Notes under the pieces: generated by a model
What the model saw: only the letters and a program-made list of their open reading frames with translations
What the model was told of the DNA's origin: nothing
The model's database searches: none
Origin: Liolophura sinensis
Lineage: Eukaryota; Mollusca; Polyplacophora; Chitonida; Chitonidae
Length of the DNA stretch: 64,000 bases
NCBI RefSeq assembly: GCF_032854445.1
Contig: NC_088295.1
Location: 9,118,501-9,182,500, forward strand
Direction: 5' to 3'
Shown: positions 36,401 through 46,699 of the stretch, piece by piece
How the letters are laid out: each line of letters starts with the position of its first letter
Numbering within the stretch: the stretch's first letter is position 1
Translations under genes and position numbers: made by a program

Positions 36401-38374
36401 ATATCACCTTGGATGTTCCAAACATGCCGTAACTCTAAGTACTAAACTTCACACTGACATTTTTAAACTCCTCCACATGCTGGTATTGTACTGGTCTTGA
36501 TTCTGTGCCCACGTATGTGTAGTAAGAGTGTAAAATGTAATGAAAATATAAGTATTATACCCGTCCTACCTGTGGGCAAGTATTACATCGTTATTGGATT
36601 TTAAGTGAAAAAGTTATAAAAAGGGTTCCAGAAATATAGTGCCCAATGAATTCCACAACTTAGGCATTCACTAACTGTTTTGTGTTGCATAATACGTTGT
36701 AAATTTGAATGCTAATAGACTTTATTCTCTCTTTGTATTCTGTCTTTGTCAGGGGCGTACTACTGCCTGAACATGATACTGATAACGCTATCCACTTTCC
36801 TCTCCGTTGTTGTTGTAAACCTCTACTTTCATGGGAATCGATCTAAAGTGCCCAGGATTCTGAAAATGGTTCGTAATGAATTGCAGATTAATCACAGTTT
36901 ACCAGAGCCTGCCTTGTGTATACCAGCGATGCCATTATTGATAAGGCTGTCCCACATTACCATATCAAAGTTATCGATTAGAATACGTAAGCTTCAGCTA
37001 TTATCAGGTTATGCAATATTTGACTGGCATGATGGATAAGTGTTATGGTAGTGGCGGTAAATATGACAAGGTAATAATTATAACGCCTGCTTAATGACGA
37101 AGGTAAGTTAGGGCCATCTCATTTACATATATTATTCCAAGGAGACAACTCCATATGCCCTAAGCCTAGATGTTTACATGGGGAATATGAAAGGCACAGA
37201 GCCAGCTGACCTGCGTTTGCAGACTGCCCATATAATACGGCTAAAACTTGAGCCTTACTCCCAGGGACCTCTCTAGAGAAGGTTCGTCAGGTAACGGCTT
37301 TCCTGGTTTCTCCCAGCCACAGTAAAAAGAAAACAAACATAAATGTATATGATTAAGACAAGAGCTGGAGCAGATCATGGTCGAGTGGTTAACATGCTCG
37401 CTTTTCAAGCACTAAGATACATGAGGTCCTGTTTCAATTCCGGCTTTGGACAAGGGTTTGTAGATTCCCTCACTCTCACTGTAAGTGGGGTAGTGGTGAT
37501 AATACACAGGTGAAGATGATCAACACCATCTTACGTTCGATAAAAACCTCTTCATTTGTACCAATATGGAATGTATATATGTACGTCATACTGTGGAACA
37601 TTTGTCTGCAACTTGCCAAAGGTCGATGGTTTACCCATGGCACTCCCTTGCCTCCAACCATGAAAGTGTCTAGAAAATGGCTTTAAACAACAATTTAATT
37701 AAGGTAGAACTATACATATGATGTGGTTCATTGTCTCGATTAACGTCTCTTGCAGCCATCACAGGTTCATTTCCTGCATACACTACATGGTATGTAAGAA
37801 GGTTTAACTTCTTACATAGCGCGAATATACAATTATTGGCAGGCTGATCAATTTAACTTTGTCGCACTGTTTGGAAAGACTGATACTCATGGTTGTTGTG
37901 GTATTACAGATTATGATTGATTTCATGGCTCGTGTGATGTGTATGAGAAGCCAGGTGATCTCGCTCACGGCCGACACGTTTGAGAGCACGAGACTATTGT
38001 CTAAGACGGTGAAGGAACGGAGCAAGCAGTTCCGGGAGATCAAGTATGACAAAGTTGGCTCCGTGGATGCGCATCGGGAGGACTCACCGAGCTGGAGGGT
38101 GCTGACTAACGGCAGTGTCCGCACGGAGATGGACACGTTCCTGGACAAACACCAGAACATGTCCTCCCTGGTCAACCTCGAGTCGGAAGTCCGAGAGGTC
38201 AAACGTCACATCCAGGTTATGACAGACAGAATCGCAGAAAAGGATTTCAATGATAAAATCGGCAAGGAATGGAAAATTGTAGCTCTTGTTTTGGACAGGA
38301 TGTTTTTCATTCTGTATTTCTGTTGTATTATTGTGTCAATCTTCACGATTTTCCCGAAGGCCACGTTCTGGTGA
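33245..38374 (+). CDS. nicotinic acetylcholine receptor-type Cys-loop channel subunit, probably anion-selective (5' exon missing)
   Basis: Join 33245-33441, 33688-33797, 34942-35396, 36032-36118, 36753-36868, 37910-38374. The spliced frame gives 475 residues and a TGA stop; residue 1 is the first whole codon. This is a subunit of a pentameric acetylcholine-gated channel of the plasma membrane. Seen: loop A 'WLPDIKLYN' (93-101), Cys-loop C135 and C149 with 13 residues between, loop B 'GSWTYDG' (154-160), loop C '[10 protein letters not shown]' (199-208) with the vicinal Cys pair of alpha-type subunits, and the complementary-face Trp in 'NVW' (62). M1 is about 219-242, M2 251-270, M3 284-306 and M4 447-469. 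A cytoplasmic loop of about 135 residues joins M3 and M4. The M2 start is 'SPAKMQLG' (247-254): Pro-Ala-Lys replaces the Gly-Glu-Lys of cation channels. This fits anion-selective Cys-loop receptors and the chloride-permeable molluscan subunits described from Lymnaea. NxS/T sites lie at 30, 81 and 170. The signal peptide and start codon are missing from the model. Family assignment is certain; chloride selectivity is inferred. Confidence 0.95.
33688..33797 (+). CDS. receptor exon: loop A region (110 bp)
   Basis: Acceptor 'gtgtctgcag' and donor 'gtaagt' are both strong. It encodes 'KWRDILLTW' through '[10 protein letters not shown]' plus two bases of a Tyr codon completed in the next exon. Its 110-bp length equals that of the conserved fourth exon of vertebrate nicotinic receptor genes, which supports the boundaries. 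Confidence 0.94.
34074..34472. repeat. intronic repeat: 103-bp direct repeats flanking copy B
   Basis: Lies in the 1144-bp intron 33798-34941. A 103-bp block (34074-34176) is repeated almost exactly at 34370-34472 ('caaaaaattgatattcaagg'). Between the two lies the 196-bp copy B (34173-34368) of the repeat also found at 32796-32991. The layout is either a partial tandem duplication or a small element with direct terminal repeats. Confidence 0.9.
34942..35396 (+). CDS. receptor exon: loops B, C, Cys-loop and M1
   Basis: Acceptor 'gttggttgcag', donor 'gtaata'; 455 bp, starting and ending in split codons. It encodes residues 102-254: 'ADTRLQ', the Cys-loop '[15 protein letters not shown]', loop B Trp156, loop C 'YNCC', M1 ('[20 protein letters not shown]') and the M1-M2 linker with 'PESPAKMQL'. 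It holds most acetylcholine-binding residues and the selectivity-filter residues. The plus-strand frame running past the donor (to 35473) is intron read-through. Confidence 0.95.
36032..36118 (+). CDS. receptor exon: M2 pore helix
   Basis: An 87-bp exon between acceptor 'tcttattgcag' and donor 'gtaagt', split codons at both ends (Gly at each junction). It encodes '[20 protein letters not shown]' followed by 'AATSIPLI'. Position 9' of the pore is Val (residue 259) where most cation-selective subunits have Leu. The 20' Glu (residue 270) is kept. The exon is too short to stand out as an ORF and was placed by phase and homology. Confidence 0.92.
36753..36868 (+). CDS. receptor exon: M3 and start of cytoplasmic loop
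   Basis: Acceptor 'tgtctttgtcag'. The donor must be 'gttcgt' at 36869 to keep phase 0 with the next exon. It encodes '[20 protein letters not shown]' (M3) and then '[17 protein letters not shown]'. The donor is weak (GT followed by TCGT). The alternative GT sites at 36872 and 36987 give the wrong phase, so 36868 is the best end. Confidence 0.85.
37377..37470 (+). mobile_element. tRNA-like SINE head in receptor intron
   Basis: Inside intron 36869-37909. It contains 'catggtcgagtggttaacat', a good serine/leucine tRNA-type A box, and about 50 bases later 'tgtttcaattcc' (B-box-like). The T-stem pairs poorly, so it is a tRNA-derived repeat and not a working gene. Confidence 0.6.
37910..38374 (+). 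CDS. receptor exon: cytoplasmic loop, M4 and stop
   Basis: Acceptor 'gtggtattacag' ends at 37909, phase 0. It encodes '[16 protein letters not shown]', a charged loop with an amphipathic stretch before M4 ('[20 protein letters not shown]'), then '[19 protein letters not shown]' and the rest of M4, ending 'FPKATFW' and TGA. It is more GC- and CpG-rich than its surroundings. Minus-strand frames at 37804-38202 and 38206-38718 are shadows of this exon and of the repeat after it. Confidence 0.95.
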   Translation: MMIDFMARVMCMRSQVISLTADTFESTRLLSKTVKERSKQFREIKYDKVGSVDAHREDSPSWRVLTNGSVRTEMDTFLDKHQNMSSLVNLESEVREVKRHIQVMTDRIAEKDFNDKIGKEWKIVALVLDRMFFILYFCCIIVSIFTIFPKATFW

Positions 38375-38900
38375 AATATTACCATGACGTAATTGTGGTA
38401 ACACATTGCCGTGACGTAGTTGTGGTAACACAATGCTATGGAACATTTGTAGAAAGACATTCCCATGTTGTAGTTATGGTAAGAACATTTCCATGACGTA
38501 ACTATGGTTACACATTGCCATGACGTAGTTGTCGTAACACAATACCATGGCGTATTTGTGATAAAACATTTCCATGATGTAATTATGGAAAGAACATTTC
38601 CATGACGTACATGTAATTGTGGTAGCACATCACCATGGCCTATTTGTGGTAACACAATATCATAGAATACTTGTGGTAAGAACATTACAATGGCGTTGTT
38701 GAGGTCAGATATTACCATTGCTTACTTTGTGGAGACATTGGTACGGTATAGTTAAATGGAACACTTCGATGACGTGGTTGTGGTCAGACAACCCCATTGC
38801 TGCGTTGGACCACTTCCATGACATGGCATCCTTATGACATTAAAATGGTTTCGTGTTGATGAGACATTGCCATGGTAGATCTGTTAAAATATTACCATGA
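38375..38900. repeat. 27-bp minisatellite directly after receptor stop codon
   Basis: About 16-19 imperfect units of the form 'ccatgacgtagttgtggtaa' plus 'cacattg', period 27 bp ('tgacgt' at 38385 and 38412). It begins at the stop codon and decays by about 38900. It is probably in the 3' untranslated region. Several units keep 'tgacgt', the core of a cAMP-response-element-like site, but this may simply reflect the repeat consensus. Confidence 0.85.
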
Positions 38901-39036
38901 CCACGAGTAAGTGATACATTTCATTGCCGGAGAGTGTTAAAATACACATGATGGATTCGTTCTGGTGAGCTTTACTATGATGATGTAGTTTGGTAACATT
39001 ACCATGGGATACACGTAGTTCTGGTGACAGGTTTGT

Positions 39037-39042
39037 AATAAA
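39037..39042 (+). terminator. candidate polyadenylation signal
   Basis: An AATAAA hexamer about 660 bp after the receptor stop codon, just past the 27-bp array. It is the first such hexamer I noticed downstream. A cleavage site cannot be confirmed from sequence alone. Confidence 0.3.
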
Positions 39043-39090
39043 ATTGGTGATACTGTCGTGTATCTGGAATGAAGTCATGGTCCTGCACAA

Positions 39091-41563
39091 ACTTGGCAGA
39101 ATGAAAACAATTCGAATAATCAGAGTGGTTTGACCTGAAACACTTGTGTATGCTATTAAACATCAAAGACGTTTATTGATGAAACTGACATTAATTTAGC
39201 CTTCTCAATTTGCTCAGTGGATTATGGTACGAAATCGAACTGTTATTGACGCAACAAAACGTAACGAGAACAAACACTGCGTTATCAAGTTGCTGAACGT
39301 CCCGATAATATATATATGTGTGTGTACAATGACAATTTGTTTGGTATCACTAATTCATTATGCTCTCTGATATTCAGCTATATACCTGAGAGGTTGTCAA
39401 GAGGCTTATTGAATGCACGAGTCTACTTGAATGAATTCGCTCAATGTGAGTAGCTGCATCGTGAGTTATGTTTAAGACAAGAACCAGCTGCACAATGGTC
39501 TTGAAATCCTGTTTTATGCTCACTACAGGCATCGACATATTGTGTGTTATGTCGGTAACACAGTACGTTTCCACTGCATAATTGTTTTCCGAAAGTCTAC
39601 GTTCATTATTTCACCCATAGCCATATAATGTTGTCCGAGTACACAATCGCGTGCAAATCTGCAAATGACAGTTCCAGTGCCTATTTAACTGGAACAGTAA
39701 GCGAGTTTTGAAACCGAACTTGTGATGTGTCAAAAGTGTTAGTCAGCTCCTGATCACATTAATTCACCGAGTATTTGTCTGATCGTGGGCAGGGCACAAA
39801 TGACACATCTGTCTTTCAAGAACTTCTTAATTTCACAAACCTTCAGCTCACCTGTTTTCTCCATTGTTCATTTGGTCTCCAATATCATAGTAATTATGAT
39901 TAAAATAGTAGAACTTTTCGTACCTTCAGCGTTAAAAAATTCGAACTCAAAACTCCCACTGGTCTAAACAGGGGATTACAATCTGTCGCGTTGGTTTCTT
40001 TTATCTAAAAATATAAATGTTAAGCTGGACGCAGTGATCGTTCATAGACGTTATGTAAATAAATTCTAAGGTTACGAGTTGATGTTCAAATAGCTTAGAC
40101 CTACTATTAAAATACTAACGTAGTCCCACTCTCCTAAACTTCTCTGGAAGAAATATTTCTGTTATTAAACGTGCATGGTAGAGACATTGTTTTCAATTAT
40201 TTGACCACTTGGATCTGTACGTAGAGAGATAAATTTCGTTTCCTCAAGGTATTACACATAACCCGGTGTATGTTTGTACATGTGGTTCATGGGAGTGGTT
40301 TCTAATGTTGTAAATATTCATATACGTGTTAACAGCCGACGCACTCGCTCGCCTGCTACTGAGGTCTCGGAAAAATCGGGTAGAAACCCACGCAAGGGAG
40401 AAAACTCGTCGTTGTTATTTTCTTTGTTGTCCACGAAATTATTCCCCATTTCGATTTAATGTCATGGAGAGGCGTACATTAATTTAGAAAGTAAAGATTT
40501 ACTTTTTTGTTCTTTGTTAAAATGATAATATATCTTCATATGCTTTGACCTGTATTTAAAACGTTATCTATTTAAAAGTAAAATTGTTTTCGGGCATGTC
40601 CAGAAAGGTATTTTCAACGCAGTAGTTACCACAATACGTAAATCGTACCTCTTTACCTTAATACTGCTATCACGAAGTGGTTTATACCAAGCATATGACC
40701 GTTGTTTCGATATTTGTGGGTATTTCACCAAATATCTGCTTTTAGATAAATGCCCCGATAGCTTCAGTGATAAAGAGCAAAGTACATGCAGAACGTTGGT
40801 TCACATAATCACGTATGTAATCTCTGTAAAAGGAGCTGGTTTGGTAAGGCGGAGAACTGTGCACGTGAAAGTTTCAGTAAAATTTTTTCTAGTTATCGTC
40901 GATTTTCAGGAAGTAAATTAAAAACGCAGTGCCTTGTTTGAACCAAAAACCGTTCTTTTTTATCGTAAGTGCATTTTTGACGGGTTATTACTAAGCAACC
41001 ATCTCTTCTAGGTCATATGAATTTTATGGGCACTTCCAGAAAGTATTATACATTTGATTTGGAAATTTACAGAAATTAGCTGGGTTTTTGAAATTAGCAA
41101 TCTTATCGTACCACTATGGGACCGATTTTCCGCCTTATCGCACCGGGTCCTTTGCGTGTCATAGCAGCCGTTTTCAGCACAAGTACATACGGATTCTTCT
41201 TTTCTATGCTATTTTACCCATTTAGCACTGTAAATAGACGCAGGATTACATGTACAGGAAATACAATTTCCAATTAAAGATTGAATATGCAATATACGTA
41301 TATATGGTATTACAAAATGTTGTTTCTTTCTCCGGAGAGTATGTCGATAAAAGGACATTTCTCCAATTATTTGCAATCGAACAGTTTCAGCTCTGCTCAC
41401 GAAATTATTGGGTACAAAGGCCGAGTACACAAAGCGACATTTGGCTGAAGTGAAAATTTGCAGTGTGATTTCAGAGCTTATTTTTCGACGATAGAAGTTG
41501 GGAACATAAATTTTTATTTTAAGACAAAGAGTTAAAACTTTTCTAACGATAATGTGATACGGT
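39091..41563. other. no gene seen
   Basis: AT-rich intergenic sequence with short frames only. Confidence 0.45.
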
Positions 41564-41577
41564 CAAATCAACCCTCT

Positions 41578-42079
41578 ATGTCTATTGCATTGGTTAAACT
41601 GAGTGTTCACGTTGTCAGATGAATGTTGCATAGTGGCTGTTGTCTCCCTTTATTCGCAAGTTTGGCGCACACATAGGCCAGGGTAGTCTTCCTTGGGTGT
41701 GCGACTAAAGCATATGACCATAACTGTTAATTTGTGTCCCTTTTGTATGCAAGTGTATTAAAACCGATTAAGTTATTATTGGATGTTTTCTAAACATTAA
41801 AATGATACAACTTGATAGATCCTGCTATCATTAACGTTACTCCAGAAATGATTATTTGCAATATATAATGTGAAACGCATTACGAACGTACCGAACGTAC
41901 AAAACCTGAAAGTGTGGATCTGACATTTCTTAGCATTTCGAAGGCATTAGAAAGTGTTAATCTAACATTATAGATGTCCCCCCCCCTTCCACACTGCAAA
42001 AAAAAAATGTTGAATTTAACATTATGATAGTTATATTTCAGTTTTAATCGTGTACATGTTACATTAACACAAACTACCA

Positions 42080-42117
<38 letters not shown>

Positions 42118-42473
42118 TTCGGCACGTTTGTAATGCCTTTCACATTATATATTATAAAACGTCTTGTAATCTGGCTTGCAAATAATCATTTCTGGAGTAA
42201 CGTTTTAAAATGATAGCAGGATCTATCATGTTGTATCATTTTAACGTTTAGAATACATCCAATAATAACTTAATCGGTTTTAATACACTTGCATACAAAA
42301 GCGACACAAATTAACAGTTATTGTCAAATGCTTAAGTCGATTATTTTTGCACACCCAAGGAAGACTACCCTGGCCTATTTGTGCGCCAAACTTGCGAATA
42401 AAGGGAGACAACACCCACTATGCAACATTCATCTGACAACGTGAACACTCAGTTTAACCAATGCAATAGACAT
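41578..42473. mobile_element. large inverted repeat (foldback-type element)
   Basis: The left arm (41578-41894) and right arm (42119-42473) are reverse complements at high identity. Both outer ends carry 'atgtctattgcattggttaa' in opposite orientation. The right arm has two extra short segments (about 23 and 9 bases). A spacer of about 225 bp holds a C-run, an A-run and a GT microsatellite. Weaker matching ('aaatcaaccct' versus inverted 'agggtttgatt') continues outside to about 41565 and 42510. No ORF of note lies inside. It could be a foldback or MITE-like element, or an inverted duplication. Confidence 0.88.
42083..42116. repeat. (GT)n microsatellite
   Basis: A run of about 16 GT dinucleotides in the spacer of the large inverted repeat. 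Confidence 0.95.
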
Positions 42474-42504
42474 ACTTTTTAAAATTTATTTAACGACGTA
42501 GGGT

Positions 42505-42660
42505 TTGATTTATTTATTTATTTGACGCCGTGTTTTACGCCGTACTCAAGAATAGTTCACTTGTACGACGGCGACCAGCATTATGGTGGGAGAAAACTGG
42601 ACAGAGCCCGGGGAAACCCACGACCATCCGCAGGTTGCTTCCCTTCCCACGAACGGCCGA
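42505..42660 (-). mobile_element. SINE-like dispersed repeat
   Basis: On the plus strand it starts with a TTTA tail complement, then 'tgacgccgtgttttacgccg', 'tacgacggcgaccagcatta', 'cggggaaacccacgaccatc' and 'cgcaggttgcttcccttccc'. It is a well-preserved minus-strand copy of the common repeat and abuts the right arm of the large inverted repeat. Frames at 42522-42773 and 42535-42735 arise from it. Confidence 0.8.
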
Positions 42661-42987
42661 GCTGCTGTTTAAATGTAAAAATGATACAATGTTCACCTTG
42701 TAAGGAACCTCGTCATACAAAAATAAAAAAGTCATTGATAAACTGCTGTTTTATCGAAATATGTCAGCCATAGGAGCGTTTTGAAGATAAAACGTCATCA
42801 AAGACGACACCAGTTGGCGTTTTAAATCAACACTGATCGTTTTCGCAGAACATTGTACAACCCAAACACCAGTATCTATCTACCCAAAATTTATTTCTAT
42901 AACATATAGCAATTTTGGACATTTTTTGTGAACTACTAGTTCATGTACGTTCTATTACTTCTCGTTGAGGACCGTTATTCACTTACT

Positions 42988-43244
42988 ATGGCGATCAGCA
43001 TTAATGGGATGATACAACGACTGGTTGACCAGTATCAGCATAATAGTTCGGGCTGGGCGACTTACTTGTCTTCGGTAAGTTGTCTCAGTGAATCAGCACT
43101 AAGTAAAAGAGATGTGGAAATCCATCCTGCAACAAGGGGACATATTACATGCACTCTAAGGACTCCTTCGTATAGATATGACTAAAAAATTGTTAAACGG
43201 CGTTAAACCACACGTATTCACTCAATCACTCAGTCAAGAGTACA
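42988..43244 (+). mobile_element. second SINE-like family, copy 1
   Basis: Matches 46700-46916 along its length. Shared blocks include 'caacgactggttgacc', 'ttgtctcagtgaatcagcac', 'tgactaaaaaattgttaaac' and 'ggcgttaaacc' followed by 'cactcaatcactcag'. The 'gttaaac' block with a short 'actc' tail repeat is typical of a dispersed repeat seen in molluscan genomes (from memory). The plus-strand frame 42943-43185 lies within it. Confidence 0.72.
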
Positions 43245-44479
43245 AGGATTTGGTAAGTGATGTCCTAGAACCTGGTCATGGGGCTCTAAAGTTTCCGTGA
43301 GAAATTCTCCACTCCAGCTCTTCATCTGTGTTGTTTCTGTTGATGCTTTGTGTCAGCAGATTTGTGTGGGGAGCGATTGGTGGCCAAATGGTAAAGGTGC
43401 TAGCGTTTCTATTACTAGGCCACTCGAAACCTGGAGGGAAATCTTTTTTCACGCAAAGAATTTTCAACATTAATGTGAATCAAATAAACAGATGAAGGCC
43501 ACAGATGTTAGGCTCAATCTGACATTGGGTCAAGCTTTTTATTTTTCTTACAGAGGAGGTGGCAGATTTCCGGAGAATTTCTGAGAATCCTAATGGCTGA
43601 AAATCAGAGCCTTTCTTCATCAGTGGTCAACACATGGGCGGTGGTTATTAGCCAGCGATACATAACCCCTCAAAAGGTATACTCATTTAGCACATTCAGT
43701 GGACGTAAATATTGTGAAGGAATATCAGGATCTTTCGTTGAAGTATGCCTACCCCTTTTCGTTGTTTAAAAAACGTCGTTTGATATTTTTGTGACATCCA
43801 CAACTACAATCGTTGGTTGTATAGCTTCCCATTGAGGGAGGTGTTTTATGTGGACATTGGTACCTGCTAATCGCTGCGAATCAGTCTTTCGTATCATCTT
43901 TAAAATACAAGGGTTTACCTAGATGAAAGAATGTACCTTTATTCAGACAGATTTCTATACCAATGTGAATTCCGGGTCAGGTCATAACAAAGACTAGTTC
44001 CTCGTTTGGCCCTCAGCACTGAAAAACATCAAGCATACATACACACGAACGTAAATTTATATTGTCGTTCTTTGACATGTTCATAGGGTTTGATAGATTT
44101 CAATATGCCGTCTTGTCCTTCCATGGCATGCAAGCTTGATTTCATGCTTATCTGCTAGAAAATCAGCAAGAGGTCATCTAAGCTGTGCATGCAACCCGAT
44201 AACGTTTCTAGCAAAACAGCTACATGCATTTCCTTACTTCATCGTTTCCTGTGTACATGTTATTTTGGTTCATACTTTTCCCAACAGAACAATTAGACTG
44301 GTGCTTCAGTCGTAGGCGTGTTCATATACCCAAGAGATTTCGAAAACTTTCATTTCTGTATGATTAAACTTGGTCACAATGATCAGAAATTTTGTGTGTT
44401 ATGCAGCAACTAACCACACACATTCTGAACATACCACCTTAATTACACATTGATGCTGGCTTATCTTCAAAGTGATTCA
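43245..44479. other. no gene; short repeat remnant
   Basis: No recognisable gene. A fragment at 43965-44025 ('ccgggtcaggtcataacaaa', 'ggccctcagcactga') matches the SINE-like composite at 5755-5825. Confidence 0.45.
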
Positions 44480-44575
44480 TGTGAGTTGGTCGTGGGTTTC
44501 CTCCGAGCCCTGCCTAATTTCCTTCGACCATAATTCTGGCCTCCACGCAATAAGGCTAATCAAACTATATAAATC
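44480..44575 (+). mobile_element. SINE-like 3' fragment, diverged
   Basis: Contains 'gttggtcgtgggtttcctcc', 'gagccctgcctaatttcctt' and 'ccataattctggcc', the middle-to-3' blocks of the common dispersed repeat. Confidence 0.55.
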
Positions 44576-44769
44576 GATAGACAACGAGATTTATTTTCAT
44601 TCAACAGCTAACCCAGTCTCAGATAATCTGGTGTTTCATTTGTTTTCAACATTTTATAGTAGTTAAACGTTTGCTGTGGCGTCACGGTATTGTCTGCGCA
44701 GATGATAATTTTTCAAGATCCCATCCTTGGGAGATAGTGTGGTTTTAGCGGTGAAGGGTGAACACTAGG

Positions 44770-44885
44770 ACCACATGAGTGCGCGCCATGGTTTGTTGTA
44801 TGGTGGAGCGGGATTCTTTCAGATTGACAGCGGAATTCGAATCCACGAACACAATGCTCTAAAACCTTGAGCTATCTGAGATATC
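44770..44885 (-). mobile_element. tRNA-like SINE head
   Basis: On the minus strand, 'atagctcaaggttttagagc' (A-box-like) is followed about 20 bases later by 'ggattcgaattcc' (B-box-like). The order and spacing fit a tRNA-derived promoter. The sequence is too degenerate for a functional tRNA. Confidence 0.5.
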
Positions 44886-45966
44886 TGGGAAGACCATACA
44901 AATTTTTCCTTTTAGACGACTTTAAACGTTTGTTGTAAAGTCAGTCCTTTGTCTAACTGACCATAAGAATGTTATATATCAAGGGTATGTTCGTTTCTTT
45001 TCACAGTAATGTCAACAATTCTCTTAAGCATAAATATGAACAACAAAACAGAGTTTGTACTAAGGTGAGCTGGTGCGTCTGATTTTTGGCATTCTTGTTA
45101 CCAACATTTTGGATATCTCGAGGCTTGGTTATGTCAATCTGACAGAAATTGTATAATCTAGTATCAAACTTCCACAGATTATATGTAACCTTCAGTCAAT
45201 TCAGATTAACTTTCCGGCATAATTAATCATGGACCGAGTCACTGTCCATAGCCTTACATACGCAGTGTATGTTCATGTAGTAACCTATATAGTGTATAAA
45301 CGAGTGGACACCCATTGGCTAAAAGCTCTAACGCTACTGCACTAAAACTTCATGTAACATCGTCACGAAAAATCAACTATACTACGTATTTTTTTCAACT
45401 ATACAAATAAAGTTTTATGTTTGGGTCCAGCACGGCATATTTTTGTTATTATTTTTTTAAGCGCTGTATTTTTACCATGCCCCACACATTGCTACGTAGT
45501 CTTGGCGTACTATTGCAATGTTGTAACTATTACAGCATCCAACATGCAAAATGTAAATATCTTTGTCGACCACACAGAAACGAAAAGTTCAAGGCTAATT
45601 ATTATATAAAGTTGTGAACCAATCTCACCCAACCCGACCATATATTTCCAAAATTATAGGGTCAAAAACACATCTGCTTTCATTATTGTACCTTAGTCTT
45701 TAAAGTTAGTTTCAAGTCAAAATAAAGTTTAATTAATTAAATGAGCTGGTTGTGCTGTCACAGCGTCGTTTTTATTTAACTTATGAAGCAAAACTAAATT
45801 CCTTTTAATACAATTCATAGATATAGATATAAAAGATTTAAATATGTAGATATGTATACACACATATATATGTGTGTATATATAGTTCGCTTGGAATAAA
45901 ATATAATTAACTGCACTTTTGTATCGTGATGCAGACCTACCGTCATTCACCACATATCCGTATAAT
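44886..45966. other. no gene; palindrome near the end
   Basis: No recognisable gene. A perfect 26-bp palindrome of alternating purines and pyrimidines lies at 45855-45880 (TATACACA and its complement around an AT core), in a TA/CA-rich tract. Confidence 0.5.
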
Positions 45967-46363
45967 ACAGACAAAGGCAATGCCCGTATATTAAATCGTG
46001 TGTACTCCTACAGACAAACGCAAGGCCCATGTATCACATCGTGTGTACTCATACAGACAAAGGCAAGGCCCGCATATCACATCATGTGTATTCATACAGA
46101 CAAAGGCGAGGCCCGTGTATCACATCGTGTGTACTCATACAGACAAAGCCAAGGTCCGTATGTCACATCGTGTGTACTCATACAGACAAAGCCAAGGCCC
46201 GTATATTAAATCGTGTGTACTCCTACAGACAAACGCAAGGCCCATGTATCACATCGTGTGTACTCATACAGACAAAGGCAAGACCCGTATATCACATCGT
46301 GTGTACTCATACAGACAAAGGCAAGGCCCGTATATCACATCGTGTGTACTCATACAGTGGTTA
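45967..46363. repeat. 43-bp minisatellite with five-unit higher-order repeat
   Basis: Nine units of 43 bp containing 'cagacaaaggcaaggcccgt' and 'cacatcgtgtgtactca'. Variant units with 'ttaaatcgtgtgtactcct' start at 45991 and 46206, 215 bp (five units) apart, and are followed by the same variant neighbour ('caaacgcaaggcccatgta'). Because units differ in frame, all three plus-strand frames stay open. None is a credible gene. Confidence 0.93.
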
Positions 46364-46699
46364 TTAACACCTGACCAGAACTGCTGCTATATTTCCATTG
46401 ATCCACTATGAAGCAGGATATGCGCGTAGCTGCTCAACATGGCGGCACTGACCAAGGAGCGTATACCGTGGAAGCCTTCATGGCTATAATAAATCTTTTG
46501 TAAATCTAGTTGGTTGGTGTTTCTTATTTGCGCGACAATTACTCGACAACAAAGAGAATCGACCTTGACCTTCGTTGAGTACGAAATTAATATTGTAAGC
46601 GTCCAGACTCCAACGATGCTAGGCCAGTGTAAGAAAAGGTGTTCGAGTCTTTCGTGGCTAACTAAGACCTTGAAAGATGAAATTGTAGCTTCCCGCTTT
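46364..46699. other. no gene seen
   Basis: Spacer between the 43-bp array and a SINE-like pair. Overlapping plus and minus frames occur here, but neither is recognisable. Confidence 0.4.

Noticed and set aside
36869-37039. Continuation of the M3 exon as coding sequence
   Set aside because: The extension has no similarity to receptor cytoplasmic loops, and its downstream GT sites break the phase with the next exon; it is treated as intron.
37381-37455. Possible intact serine/leucine tRNA gene
   Set aside because: Good A box, but the T-arm does not pair properly and no acceptor stem closes.
37804-38202. Minus-strand 132-codon frame
   Set aside because: Antisense shadow of the receptor cytoplasmic-loop exon.
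38206-38718. Minus-strand 170-codon frame
   Set aside because: Antisense to the last receptor exon and to the 27-bp minisatellite; the open frame follows from the repeat period.
45998-46411. Plus-strand 137-codon repetitive frame with two other open frames
   Set aside because: All frames of the 43-bp array are open because the unit lacks stops; not a gene.
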